From assembly GCA_000026125.1 (NCBI GenBank), contig CU207211.1, positions 2,170,001-2,234,000 of the forward strand: a stretch of 64,000 bases of DNA, in the 5' to 3' direction. Position numbers and translations under genes: made by a program. Shown one piece after another: positions 42,034-51,217 of this stretch. The notes under the pieces were generated by a model. It had not been told where the DNA came from. It did not search any database and was given only the letters and a program-made list of their open reading frames with translations. Numbering within the stretch: position 1 is the stretch's first letter; each line of letters starts with the position of its first letter. This DNA comes from Herminiimonas arsenicoxydans. Its GTDB lineage: Bacteria > Pseudomonadota > Gammaproteobacteria > Burkholderiales > Burkholderiaceae_D.

Positions 42034-43536
42034 CTAGTTACCTTGCACGTCGACAGGTGTCAGGTGGAGGACGGTCGTGCTGCCATCCCCGACCTGGCCA
42101 TAGTCGTTCCGGCCCCAGCACTTGACCTGCCCAGTCGTCAGCACTGCACAGGTATGGGAGTATCCGCTGGCTATAGACGAAACCCCACTAGCCAGTCCAG
42201 ACACATTGACGGGTGTAGGGCTGTCGGTAAGGCTGTTGTCGCCCAATTGGCCATAGTCGTTCCGGCCCCAGCACTTTGCGGCGCCGGTCGTCATCACCGC
42301 GCAGGTGTGGTACAGGTCCGCAGCGATGCTTGCCACCCCGGATCCCGCCACATCCACGGGCGCATTGCGCTGGGTGGCGCTGTTGTCGCCCAATTGGCTA
42401 TATTCGTTCCAGCCCCAGCACTTTGCGGCGCCGGTCGTCATCACCGCGCAGTTGTGGTGCAGGCCCGCAGCGATGCTTGATACGCCGGATTCTAGTCCGA
42501 CCACATTCATTGGGGTATCGCGTTGAGTGGTGCTGTTGTCGCCCAATTGGCCATGGGCGTTCCAGCCCCAGCACTTCACAGCGCCTGATTTGGTGGTTGC
42601 GCAGGTGTGTAAGCCACCCGCAGCGATACTAGCTCCATCGTTCCCTAGTTGAACAACATCCACGGGCGTCCAGCGCTCAACAGAGGGGGGGATACCAAGC
42701 TGCCCAGCAGCGTTCCAGCCCCAGCACTTCACAGCGCCTGATGTGGTAATTGCACAATTGTGTGAGTGGCCCGCGGAAACGCTTGCGACCCCGGATCCGA
42801 GTCCCGCCACATCCACGGGCGCATTGCGCTGGGTGGCGCTGTTGTCGCCCAATTGACCGTAAATGTTCTCTCCCCAGCACTTCAAGGCGCCAGCAGCAAT
42901 GGCGCAAGTGTGAGCTCTGCCCGCATTGATGCTCGATACGCCAGAACCGAGACCTGCCACATCGACAGGGATCATCCGGCTGGTCGTGCTGTTATCGCCC
43001 AGCTGACCTTGATCATTCAACCCCCAGCACTTCACCCCTCCAGCATCCGTGACTGCACAAGTATGTTGTTCGCCAGCGGCGATATTGCGCACATGAAGCA
43101 CCGCCCCGGCTACTTCAATGGTGTACACCGCCTGCCCGTCGGAGCCCATGTAGGTGGCCAATACGGTGAAGCTCACTGGCGTGGTGGTTTTGGCACTTGG
43201 CGTGCCGGCCACCGCCCCTGTGGTTTCGTCCAGCACCAGCCCCGCAGGCAAGATGCCATCGGCCAAGCTCCAGCTGGCAGCCGCAGGGTCGAAAGCTGCA
43301 TCGCCCGTCACACTCAAGTACGGGCGTAAGGATTCGCTGTAGGCTTTACTCACCGTTGCCTTGGGCAGCGCGGCGCCAGCCAGCGATACCCTAATGTCTT
43401 CCACCGGCGCTTTTGCAGCAGTAGGAACGGGCACCACGAGGTAGAACGAGGACGCAGCGAAAGCGGGTGCTGCACTGGCACCGAGAAGCGCTGCTGCGCT
43501 AGCAACGGAGAGAAATGTTTTTTTGAACATGAGCAT
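42034..43536 (-). CDS. exported RCC1-repeat protein with Ig-like module
   Basis: 500 residues. Signal peptide (MFKKTFLSVASAAALLGASAA type), then a putative Ig-like module (GAALPKATVSKAYSESLRPY ... LPAGLVLDETTGAVAGTPS), then seven RCC1-type repeats, each with HTCA and KCWG, so paired cysteines in every blade. It should form a secreted seven-bladed propeller with disulfides. DNA repeats of about 150 bp are very alike, suggesting recent duplication. The first 125 residues are paralogous to the protein at 51218. Function unknown; surface binding is a guess. Confidence 0.85.
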   Translation of the reverse strand: MLMFKKTFLSVASAAALLGASAAPAFAASSFYLVVPVPTAAKAPVEDIRVSLAGAALPKATVSKAYSESLRPYLSVTGDAAFDPAAASWSLADGILPAGLVLDETTGAVAGTPSAKTTTPVSFTVLATYMGSDGQAVYTIEVAGAVLHVRNIAAGEQHTCAVTDAGGVKCWGLNDQGQLGDNSTTSRMIPVDVAGLGSGVSSINAGRAHTCAIAAGALKCWGENIYGQLGDNSATQRNAPVDVAGLGSGVASVSAGHSHNCAITTSGAVKCWGWNAAGQLGIPPSVERWTPVDVVQLGNDGASIAAGGLHTCATTKSGAVKCWGWNAHGQLGDNSTTQRDTPMNVVGLESGVSSIAAGLHHNCAVMTTGAAKCWGWNEYSQLGDNSATQRNAPVDVAGSGVASIAADLYHTCAVMTTGAAKCWGRNDYGQLGDNSLTDSPTPVNVSGLASGVSSIASGYSHTCAVLTTGQVKCWGRNDYGQVGDGSTTVLHLTPVDVQGN

Positions 43537-43563
43537 ACCTTTTGAACAGGGGTGTCCAAGGTA
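43537..43563 (-). promoter_or_regulatory. conserved leader hairpin over the ribosome site, copy 1
   Basis: On the - strand TACCTTGGACA and TGTTCAAAAGGTA can pair around a short CCCC loop; AAAGG in the right arm is the ribosome-binding site for the RCC1-protein ATG. A matching leader precedes the paralogue at 51190. The shared GAGCTATACCTTGGACA suggests selection on it or recent duplication. Confidence 0.6.
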
Positions 43564-43619
43564 TAGCTCCGGCTACTAGCGATGAGCCGCCTTCAATAGT
43601 GAAACGGCATACCGCCTGG

Positions 43620-43868
43620 CTACTTCTTCTCGAGAACAGCGGAGTCGATTTTCGTATCGATATCCACACACTTGATCCCGATCGCCTTCATGCATTGCAA
43701 AAAGAACACAAAAGAGAATTTGCCGCGTGCGATCTTGTTGGAGAGGTTGGCTTCGCTTTCTTCAACGCCGAGCGCAGCCAGCCGGACAGCAAGAGTCTTG
43801 TATCCGACGCCGGCGCGAGCAAGCTCCGCTCTGAGTATACGGCGAGCCTCAACTTCCCAAGTAAGCAT
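43620..43868 (-). CDS. DUF6471-type small protein
   Basis: 82 residues: WEVEARRILRAELARAGVGY, LAVRLAALGVEESEANLSNK and ARGKFSFVFFLQCMKAIG follow the DUF6471 pattern, a small helical, HTH-like protein of unknown role. ATG overlaps no neighbour. It sits between the RCC1-protein gene and the tns operon. The 250 bp after it are AT-rich and probably hold the tns promoter. Confidence 0.72.
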   Translation of the reverse strand: MLTWEVEARRILRAELARAGVGYKTLAVRLAALGVEESEANLSNKIARGKFSFVFFLQCMKAIGIKCVDIDTKIDSAVLEKK

Positions 43869-44118
43869 TGATGTAGGTGACTAGAAGGAACCCGAGTCAT
43901 TCTACAGCTCACGCCTATAGTGAGAAAGCAGCCCTATAGTTGCCAACGATCCATAAGTGATGTATTTTCATCATAAATGATGATTAAGGTTTGCTTGAGA
44001 CTATTTTTCTATATACGTGATTATTACTTTACTTATAGCAGTTAATACCTTTTAGCCGGCCCACAGATTTTCTTATACACGCTGGCTCGCATTGAGCATA
44101 CGTCATGAGGAGGCCAGT

Positions 44119-44976
44119 ATGTCTCGGATTAAGTGGACCGAGAAGAAAATCGCAGAACGCCAAAAAGCGGGATATGGGGAAGGCTCGGGCTCAGCTTACA
44201 ACCCGTGGCTTGAAGTTTTCGATCTCAGTAGCACTGGGCGCTCGCGTCGCGTCTGGAGTTCCAAGACCGGGCGCGCTCACCACCTCTTCTCCGATGTCGA
44301 GCACGACATCTTCATCGCTGCCGAATGGTCGCGTTCTGTAATTGATATTCGCGAGCAGTATCCGCTCGATCGGGAGATCACGCAAACGATCGCCCATAAT
44401 CTCAAGATCCGCCACCCTCACTACCCTGGCACCCAGGTCCCGACAGTAATGACCGTTGATTTCCTATTGACGGTTCGTACCGCTGACAGGGAAGACTACA
44501 TTGCGCTGAATGCCAAGCGAGACGAAGAGGCGGAGGATGAGACATCGCTGGAGAAGCTGGAAATTCAGCGCAGCTACTTCCAAGAACTGGAGATACCTCA
44601 CCACCTCATCTATCACTCGCGGATACCCAAACAGAAGATCGCCAACATCTACTGGATCAGGGACGCTCAACTCAAAACTGGTGAGACCGAACCACACGCG
44701 GGCTTCTACGACCAACTAAAGAGCCGCATGGCAGGCGAGCTGGCTTCATATGACGCTTCGGATACCACCCCGTTGGCAGCTTACTGCGCCTCCTTTGATG
44801 CGCGATACGGCGTCGAGCCAGGCACCGGCCTTCGCATCGCACGCATGCTAATTCAAGAACGTGCACTGCTCGCAAACCTCGATTCCCCAAACTTGGCAAA
44901 CGATCCCGTGGGATCCTTCCTGATGACATCCAGGGCTGGTCGACTGCGCGCGGTAGGTGGCAAGAATGCTGTTTAG
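44119..44976 (+). CDS. tnsA: TnsA-like transposon end-cleaving endonuclease
   Basis: 285 residues. PD-(D/E)xK fold: Glu69 (AAEW), Asp114 (MTVDFLL) and Lys133 (LNAKRDE) line up with Glu63, Asp114 and Lys132 of Tn7 TnsA; SVIDIREQYPLDREIT and LEKLEIQRSYF are also family signatures. It cuts the 5' strands so the element moves by cut-and-paste. Start chosen at the ATG after GAGGAG; the ATG nine codons upstream lacks a site. tnsB starts inside its end. Confidence 0.93.
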   Translation: MSRIKWTEKKIAERQKAGYGEGSGSAYNPWLEVFDLSSTGRSRRVWSSKTGRAHHLFSDVEHDIFIAAEWSRSVIDIREQYPLDREITQTIAHNLKIRHPHYPGTQVPTVMTVDFLLTVRTADREDYIALNAKRDEEAEDETSLEKLEIQRSYFQELEIPHHLIYHSRIPKQKIANIYWIRDAQLKTGETEPHAGFYDQLKSRMAGELASYDASDTTPLAAYCASFDARYGVEPGTGLRIARMLIQERALLANLDSPNLANDPVGSFLMTSRAGRLRAVGGKNAV

Positions 44977-47083
44977 CAATGACCTTTTCATGCTGGACGG
45001 GATGCAAATGCGCCTGCTCCAAGCCGACACCTCCACGAATAAAGCCTGGGTCATAGCGCTGCACTCGCATGCCTGGCCTGAGTGCCTTCCGTATTCCGAG
45101 ATTCGGGATCTGGAGCGCGTCTCCCCGCCGGCAACGCCTATCCATGGACATAGCCAAGCACGGATCCAAAAATGCGAGGCGGCATGGAAACGCCTCGAGC
45201 CGCTTCTGTCTGCGCATGGAACGTCGCTATTCGAGCCAAAGACCCGAAAGCACGCTATCGCAGAACATGCGAGGAAGACAGGTTGCGCTCCGACCACGCT
45301 TTACAAGGACCTGCGTCGCTACTGGCAAAGGGGGCAGACCAAGTACGCGCTGCTTCCGGATTACGACAAGTCTGGCCGCACCACGCCTGCTGCTGACGAT
45401 GCGAGCGAGGCCTGCGCGATCACAGCTGGGCGAGGACGCAAAGCCAAGAATGGCTATGACAACTACCAGATCACCATGGCGGACAGTTCATTCTTCCGCA
45501 AAGTGATTGAAAAGGAGTACCTGCCAAACGCCCAAATCTCGGTCCCTGCGGCTTATCGATCATTGGTAGAGCAGTTCTACCGCTATGCTGACGGCAACGG
45601 TGAGCTGCACGTCAATCCCTTGGGTGCTCGGCCGAGTCTGCGCCAGTTTCGTCATTTTCTGCTCAAGGCATACGACATTGAGACACGGTTGCGCGGCCGC
45701 CTGGGGAACTCAGACTTCGAGCGGGAGCATCGGAAGCGGCTCGGAACCATCATGGCGGATTGCCAGGGTGTCGGACACTACTATGAGATCGATGCCACCA
45801 TCGCGGACATCTACCTGGTGTCGAGCGAAGACGTGACCAAGATCATCGGCAAGCCGACGCTCTACCTCATCATTGATCGCAAGTCTCGCCTCATCGTCGG
45901 GTTTTACTTTGGCCTGGAGAATGCCAGTTGGAACGGAGCGATGCAGGCCATCCTGAGCATCGCCGAGGACAAACGCGCTCTCTGTGGACGGTACGGCGTA
46001 CCTTACGCGCCCGAAGACTGGCCCGCACACCAAGTATTCCCGTCTGAGTTTCTTGCTGACCGCGGAGACATGATCTCGCACGCCAGCAGCAATGTCGCCG
46101 AAGGTCTGCATGTCACCGTCACCAACCTGCCCAGCAAGCGGCCAGACTGGAAGCCCCTGGTTGAATGCGGCTTCCGACTGCTTCACAACAGCATCCAGCC
46201 CATCGCTCCCGCGTATGACCCGCCATCCAACGCCACTCGGCGCCGGGGAAAGCACTACGAAAAAGACGCCTGCCTCACGCTGAGAGATTTTGGCCATCTG
46301 ATTCTTACCACGATCATTGCGTACAACCAAAGGGAGATGCTTGGCTACGACATGGACACCAAGGAGCTCCTGGACAACGTCCGACCAAGTCCGATTGCGC
46401 TATGGAACCACGGAATCCAGTCTCGTGCGGGCCTGCTGACGCGCTACGAAGAGTCCACGGTCAGGTTTGCACTGCTGCGCAAGAAAAAGGCGATCGTCAC
46501 CGACAAGGGAATTGAGTTTGAAAGCTGCTTCTACAGCTTCCCTGAGGCCATCGCACAAAAGTGGTTCGAGACCGCCCGCAAACGTCGATTCTCGGTGACC
46601 GTCTCCTACGACAACCGTCTTGCCGATTCAATCTATGTGCACCCCTTGGATGGGAAGCGTGAGCCCTACGTCGCAACGCTGACGGAGCGAAGTGCTAAGT
46701 ACAAGGGAATGAGCTTTGATGAAATTGCGTACTACGAATGCCTGCGTGCGGCGCTTCGTGTCGATGCCGAGCACTCTCGTCTGCAAAACAGCATTGATCT
46801 TTCCACCACAACCCGTCCGGTGATGAATGCAGCTCGCGAACGCCTGAAATCAGCGCCCAAAGTGTCGCGTTCAGCCAGGCGTGCCGACATCAAGGAGGTG
46901 CGCGAGGAGGAACGCAAGCTCGAACGTAAGGCCATGGCCAAGATTGAAGGAGGAAAGCGCAGCGAAGTGCCCGCTCTGCATCCAGAGCCTCAGAACTCCA
47001 GACCGCCAACGCCTACGCCAGCGGCCGCCTCCGGCTCCCTTGCAGAGCGCATTGAAGCAGCACGCGCCCGGATGCGCTCATGA
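44966..47083 (+). CDS. tnsB: TnsB-like DDE transposase
   Basis: About 705 residues. N-terminal DNA-binding part, rve-type core with Asp276 (YEIDATIAD), Asp365 (LADRGDMIS) and Glu400 (KPLVECGF), nearly the positions in Tn7 TnsB (273, 361, 396), then a Mu-transposase C-terminal barrel and a charged tail that should touch TnsC. It binds the end repeats and joins 3' ends to target. A GTG nine nt upstream is a possible alternative start. Overlaps tnsA and tnsC. Confidence 0.94.
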   Translation: MLFSNDLFMLDGMQMRLLQADTSTNKAWVIALHSHAWPECLPYSEIRDLERVSPPATPIHGHSQARIQKCEAAWKRLEPLLSAHGTSLFEPKTRKHAIAEHARKTGCAPTTLYKDLRRYWQRGQTKYALLPDYDKSGRTTPAADDASEACAITAGRGRKAKNGYDNYQITMADSSFFRKVIEKEYLPNAQISVPAAYRSLVEQFYRYADGNGELHVNPLGARPSLRQFRHFLLKAYDIETRLRGRLGNSDFEREHRKRLGTIMADCQGVGHYYEIDATIADIYLVSSEDVTKIIGKPTLYLIIDRKSRLIVGFYFGLENASWNGAMQAILSIAEDKRALCGRYGVPYAPEDWPAHQVFPSEFLADRGDMISHASSNVAEGLHVTVTNLPSKRPDWKPLVECGFRLLHNSIQPIAPAYDPPSNATRRRGKHYEKDACLTLRDFGHLILTTIIAYNQREMLGYDMDTKELLDNVRPSPIALWNHGIQSRAGLLTRYEESTVRFALLRKKKAIVTDKGIEFESCFYSFPEAIAQKWFETARKRRFSVTVSYDNRLADSIYVHPLDGKREPYVATLTERSAKYKGMSFDEIAYYECLRAALRVDAEHSRLQNSIDLSTTTRPVMNAARERLKSAPKVSRSARRADIKEVREEERKLERKAMAKIEGGKRSEVPALHPEPQNSRPPTPTPAAASGSLAERIEAARARMRS

Positions 47084-48741
47084 CAGAACACAGCTTAGAA
47101 CCACATATGCACGATACCTCTCACATCGTCTCGGCGAAGTACGCCCAGCAGATGATTCCCCATTTCCGCGGCAACCCACTGATTGAAGCGCTGCCGCCAA
47201 CCATGACCGACGATGCGCTTATTGACGCCCTTACGCTGATGCCCGAGTTCGATCCGAGCCAGCGTCAGTGGTCGACCTCTAACCGGTTCATGATGCTCAA
47301 AAGCATGCAGAACTTCATGATCCCGATGCAAAACCATGTCGAGTTGAGCTGGGCCATGGACTCAATGATGCGGGCCGGCTACGTCGGCCGCGCTCCCAGG
47401 ACGCCTGGACACGCGAAGATATTCCAGTCGATCTACGAAAAGCAGCTTGCCGGCATGGGATTCAGCCAGACCGCGTCATCGCGAACACCTCAGATCTCGA
47501 CATCCCTGATCGGCATTTCAGGTATGGGAAAGACGACGACCGTGAATCGCTGGTGCGCTCACCTGCCTAAGGTGATCTACCACGAAGAGTACAACCTCTA
47601 TCAGATCCCTTACCTGCATGTCGAAATGCCGAGCGACGGCTCATCGATCAAAGGCCTTGCTCACGGCATTCTGCAAAAGATTGATGAGCTGCTCCCTGGG
47701 GCTGACTATTACAGCCAGTATGCGTTAAAGGGCAAGGCAGGCGCCGACACGATCATGCGAAGCGTTGCCCGCCTGATGAATTTGCACCTGGTTGGCCTGC
47801 TTATCTGCGATGAAATACAGAACCTGGCCAACGCGACCAAAGGCGGTCAGAAGGTCATGACAGAGCTCGTTTCAGCCAGCAACGACTTAAAGGTTCCGAT
47901 TCTATTCATTGGCACGAACAAAGCCTCCAAGGTCTTAGGTATCGACTTTCGGCAGTCTCGCCGCTCGAGCGGGCACGGCGTCTCGCCGTGGGATCGATTG
48001 CACCCAGGGACCGCGGGGCAAGAAAGCGAGTGGGATGCTTTCTTGGAAATCCTCTGGCAGTTTCAGTGGACACGTAAACCTGTCCCGTTGGATCCCCTTT
48101 TAGCCTATCGCATGTACGACTGTAGCCAGGGCGTGATCGACGTGGCGCTCAAGCTTTTCGCATCTGCGCAGGTACGGGCAATGCTTGATGGAACAGAAAA
48201 AGTAACGCCAGACCTCATTCTCGATATCTATGAAAACGAGTTCAAGCTAATACACCCAATGATGGATGCCCTGCGTCGCGATGATCTAGAAATGCTTTGC
48301 CAGTACGACGATATCGCACCACTGAACCTTCAGGAATATATTGAAAACGCCCATCGCAAGCTGAACCGCCTGAAGTCTCCGCTTTTCAGTGTTCGGGCAA
48401 CAGACAAGACATTCACACCCCGCCTTGCCGCTGGATTGACCTCCCTGGGCTTCAGTGCAGAAGAATCCAGCGAGGTGGCTGAGGCGGTAGCCCAGGCGGA
48501 TTCAAGCATCAACCTTGCCCAGGGCGTGAAGCAGGCGGTTTCCGCCTTGACGAGCACCCCGTCAGCCAAGAGGAAGAGACGAACAAAGGTCCAGGAGGAG
48601 CTTGCGCCCGACAGGTTCGATGATCGGCAGGAGGACTACCGGCGAGCCATCGCACACGCCAGGTCGAGAGGAGTTCCAATCTTGGAGCAGCTACAGGAGT
48701 TTGGAATGGCTCCGCTGCTCGAGGAAGTCATCGAGATCTGA
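47080..48741 (+). CDS. tnsC: TnsC-like AAA+ regulator
   Basis: 553 residues, the size of Tn7 TnsC. Walker A GISGMGKTT (145-153), Walker B LLICDEIQN (Asp244, Glu245), an Arg-finger region in SRRSSGHG and a C-terminal TnsA/TnsB-contact tail. It forms ATP-driven filaments on DNA and links the target selector to the transposase. Start overlaps the tnsB stop (ATGA); tniQ follows after 2 bp. Confidence 0.93.
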   Translation: MTEHSLEPHMHDTSHIVSAKYAQQMIPHFRGNPLIEALPPTMTDDALIDALTLMPEFDPSQRQWSTSNRFMMLKSMQNFMIPMQNHVELSWAMDSMMRAGYVGRAPRTPGHAKIFQSIYEKQLAGMGFSQTASSRTPQISTSLIGISGMGKTTTVNRWCAHLPKVIYHEEYNLYQIPYLHVEMPSDGSSIKGLAHGILQKIDELLPGADYYSQYALKGKAGADTIMRSVARLMNLHLVGLLICDEIQNLANATKGGQKVMTELVSASNDLKVPILFIGTNKASKVLGIDFRQSRRSSGHGVSPWDRLHPGTAGQESEWDAFLEILWQFQWTRKPVPLDPLLAYRMYDCSQGVIDVALKLFASAQVRAMLDGTEKVTPDLILDIYENEFKLIHPMMDALRRDDLEMLCQYDDIAPLNLQEYIENAHRKLNRLKSPLFSVRATDKTFTPRLAAGLTSLGFSAEESSEVAEAVAQADSSINLAQGVKQAVSALTSTPSAKRKRRTKVQEELAPDRFDDRQEDYRRAIAHARSRGVPILEQLQEFGMAPLLEEVIEI

Positions 48742-48743
48742 CC

Positions 48744-49895
48744 ATGCACCTCCTTCGCCCGTACCCTGATGAGCTTTTAGGCAGCTTGTTGAGTCGGGCG
48801 ATGAGGCAACTTGGCTTGTCGCAAAAGCGCTTGATGCGGCACCTGACCGGCCGAAACATCGTCACGATTTCTACGGTAATAACGGGCCACGAAGGGATTG
48901 CGAGAGCTTTCGGGATGGATCTTGAGGAATTCATCCACAGCCACACCTTGCTGCCCTATGCAGTTGCTTTCATGGCGCCGCGGGACAAAGAACGTATCCT
49001 GAGTTCGCTCTTGAGCGGCAGATCGGATCTCTGTGTCGCGGCGGTCGCTCAAAACGCAACGAAGTCGACCAGCCTGCTCAAGCTTTGCGTGGCCTGCAAA
49101 GCACAGGACTTGCTGCAATACGGTGAGACATACTGGCGAAGATCGCATCAACTCCCTGGCGTGTTGCTGTGCGCCATGCATGAGCAACCACTGCGCTTGA
49201 GCGATGTTGATATCCGTGCGAAGCGGCTCATGGTGCCACCCAATGAGGTGCAGTCGGTCAGGGCCTGCGCTTACGAGGTTTCAAGAGTTGTTTTGATGGA
49301 TATTGCAAGATTCTCGGACCAGGCATTGAGGTTTGGCCTTTCGTATGGTGATTGGGCTGAGCGCTACCGGGACCTTGCCGCGAGCCATGGGTATTCTTTC
49401 ACCAGTGGCCAGATATTCGGGGAAGTTCTTTCGGCGGACCTCCGTGCGTTCTACGGCGACGCCTACCTGTCCGCCTTGGGTGCCAACATCAACCTCAATC
49501 GCCGAAACTCCTGGCCGGCATTGTTGGTGCGTTCTTCTGGGGCCAGCACTACAGCGTTGAAGCACGTTTTGCTGAACATTTTCCTGCTGAACGCTCCGAG
49601 CCCATCTCGATCCCCTTCGGAGTACGAGCGCCGCAAGAAAGCAAAACCCAGGGATTGGGACCTCATCCAATGCAAGGCAATAGCGGTCATGGATAAAGAG
49701 GTCGCTCGGTGCAGACGGGAGGGTCGAAGGATCACCGTCCGGGAGCTGGCACAGAAGGCAGGAATCGTGTCGCTCCTGCATCATTTCCGCCATGAGATCC
49801 CAATGATCTTGCTATGGCTTGAGAGATTCAAAGCCACGCCGCAGTCCGAGCGGCAGGCTGGCAAACGACCTCGAACGTATCCCAAAAAAAGATAG
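48744..49895 (+). CDS. tniQ: TniQ/TnsD-like target-site selector
   Basis: 383 residues, shorter than Tn7 TnsD (508). N-terminal PYPDELLGSLLSRAMRQLG is the TniQ signature. A zinc site follows: CVAC (115, 118) and CAMH (143, 146). The C-terminal ~200 residues, with an HTH-like segment (ITVRELAQKAGIVSLLHHF), should read the attachment site. Given the insertion, the best candidate for that site is the comEC region coding GDQRAIS. Confidence 0.88.
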   Translation: MHLLRPYPDELLGSLLSRAMRQLGLSQKRLMRHLTGRNIVTISTVITGHEGIARAFGMDLEEFIHSHTLLPYAVAFMAPRDKERILSSLLSGRSDLCVAAVAQNATKSTSLLKLCVACKAQDLLQYGETYWRRSHQLPGVLLCAMHEQPLRLSDVDIRAKRLMVPPNEVQSVRACAYEVSRVVLMDIARFSDQALRFGLSYGDWAERYRDLAASHGYSFTSGQIFGEVLSADLRAFYGDAYLSALGANINLNRRNSWPALLVRSSGASTTALKHVLLNIFLLNAPSPSRSPSEYERRKKAKPRDWDLIQCKAIAVMDKEVARCRREGRRITVRELAQKAGIVSLLHHFRHEIPMILLWLERFKATPQSERQAGKRPRTYPKKR

Positions 49896-49956
49896 CTGAA
49901 GGCCCAACATGGGCCTGGTGTTTTTCCTATACGGATTCCTATTATTGGAGTCGTGT

Positions 49957-51051
49957 ATGGAATGGGCACTCGGTGTTTCTCTTGGCACCAGCAGCATTGA
50001 AGTTTTTACGTCGAACGAAGGTATTGAGCATAGGCGCCTCGAGGAGATCGCGAGCGATCGACTAAAGGTGCCTCGCACTACGAAACCTTATCGCGTCCTG
50101 TACGAGGGCAGCCTATCGTCGTGGTCCCTCTCAGATCCCGGAGAATATCTTGCTGGAGTGGGTATTGAGCTTCCCGAAGGGTGCCTGAATCGCCACGAGA
50201 TATTCAAATTCGTTGATGGCGGCCTGACGGTCCAGGTGCCTACTCTAGTGCTGATGCAGGCATTCTTTAAGCCCAGCCCGATATTGTTTCCGGCTGCTTT
50301 CAAGATGGCAGGCCCGGATCTCCTCGCTTATGTCGACTATGCGCAAGCGACGCCCGTTGTCGTCATCGATGATCTCGCTTACATCCGACATACTCGTCGT
50401 TGCAGGGAGAACACAGCACCCAATAAACCCCTGGAGTGGCTGCATCTCTCCAAATCAGCCAAAAATGCGATGCACAGCGTCTACCTGGGCGCATCAAACG
50501 GGACCCTGCGGATGTCTCTTCCTCTTGGCGATTTTCGAATTGCATTGCATGGGCCCAGAGTGGGCAATCAGGTTTTTGCGACTACTGCGACGCTGATAGC
50601 GATGACCATACCAGCAGAGGACAGCGTCACAGGAGCGAGTGAAACGATGATTTTTCACTCGATGGCGGACCCTCAGCGAAGAGCCACGGCGTCCGCCGGA
50701 GGAATCAATATCCCTCTACATGCGGATGGCACTTCATCGGTGACCGACCAGGAATGGCAAATGATCGAGCCTATCCTGACTCCGAAATTCAATGCCCAGA
50801 AGATCATTCACTCCCGCAGGCACTTATTGGACGCCATCCTCCTGAAACTATCCTCGGGTATATGGTGGGCCAAGGTGCCGACCAAAGGCTTCAGCATTAG
50901 CGACCTGAGCTGGACGTTTCGACGCTGGAAGACTGAAGGTCTCTTTGATCAGGTGCTGGAGGTGTTGAATGCGTCGCGATCCAATGGTCCGCGAGTCGAG
51001 TCGATTACCCGGATAGGAAACAAGCCGGTTATGGTTGGCGAAAAGGCATGA
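49957..51051 (+). CDS. fifth transposition gene with IS5-type DNA-binding tail
   Basis: 364 residues. The first ~255 match no family I recognise. The last ~80 (SVTDQEWQMIEPILTP ... LDAILLKLSSGIWWAKVP ... FRRWKTEGLFDQVLE) follow closely the N-terminal helical domain of IS5/IS402-type transposases (DUF4096 pattern), without the DDE part. It may be a target or end-binding accessory, in the place of TnsE or of AbaR TniE. Start at the ATG after TTGGAG; closes the tns operon. Confidence 0.78.
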   Translation: MEWALGVSLGTSSIEVFTSNEGIEHRRLEEIASDRLKVPRTTKPYRVLYEGSLSSWSLSDPGEYLAGVGIELPEGCLNRHEIFKFVDGGLTVQVPTLVLMQAFFKPSPILFPAAFKMAGPDLLAYVDYAQATPVVVIDDLAYIRHTRRCRENTAPNKPLEWLHLSKSAKNAMHSVYLGASNGTLRMSLPLGDFRIALHGPRVGNQVFATTATLIAMTIPAEDSVTGASETMIFHSMADPQRRATASAGGINIPLHADGTSSVTDQEWQMIEPILTPKFNAQKIIHSRRHLLDAILLKLSSGIWWAKVPTKGFSISDLSWTFRRWKTEGLFDQVLEVLNASRSNGPRVESITRIGNKPVMVGEKA

Positions 51052-51192
51052 TGGCCTGCCAATGCTCTCAGAAATGCCGGGGTGGGATGCCGCGTTTAGA
51101 GGGTTTGAGCGAAACGCCGTCTGTCGGACCGGAACGAACCAAGGCCGCGATTCTACGGGCTAGTTCAATTATCGCAAGCACTTGGAGCTATA

Positions 51193-51216
51193 CCTTGGAC
51201 AGTACTGTCCCAAAGG
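51193..51216 (+). promoter_or_regulatory. conserved leader hairpin over the ribosome site, copy 2
   Basis: TACCTTGGACAGT pairs with ACTGTCCCAAAGGTA; the ribosome-binding AAAGG is in the right arm, just before the ATG at 51218. Same arrangement and flanking GGAGCTATACC as the leader of the RCC1-protein gene. Confidence 0.6.
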
Positions 51217-51217
51217 T

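Noticed and set aside
42034..43100. Repeated ~150-bp units suggesting a CRISPR or tandem array
   Set aside because: They lie in one long open reading frame and encode RCC1 propeller repeats; no short palindromic repeats with unique spacers.
44119..51051. Possible CRISPR-associated transposon (CAST)
   Set aside because: No cas gene and no CRISPR repeats between the ends; TniQ is coupled to an unrelated fifth gene.
49957..51051. TnsE
   Set aside because: Length (364 versus about 540) and sequence do not recall TnsE, and the C-terminus looks like an IS5-type domain.
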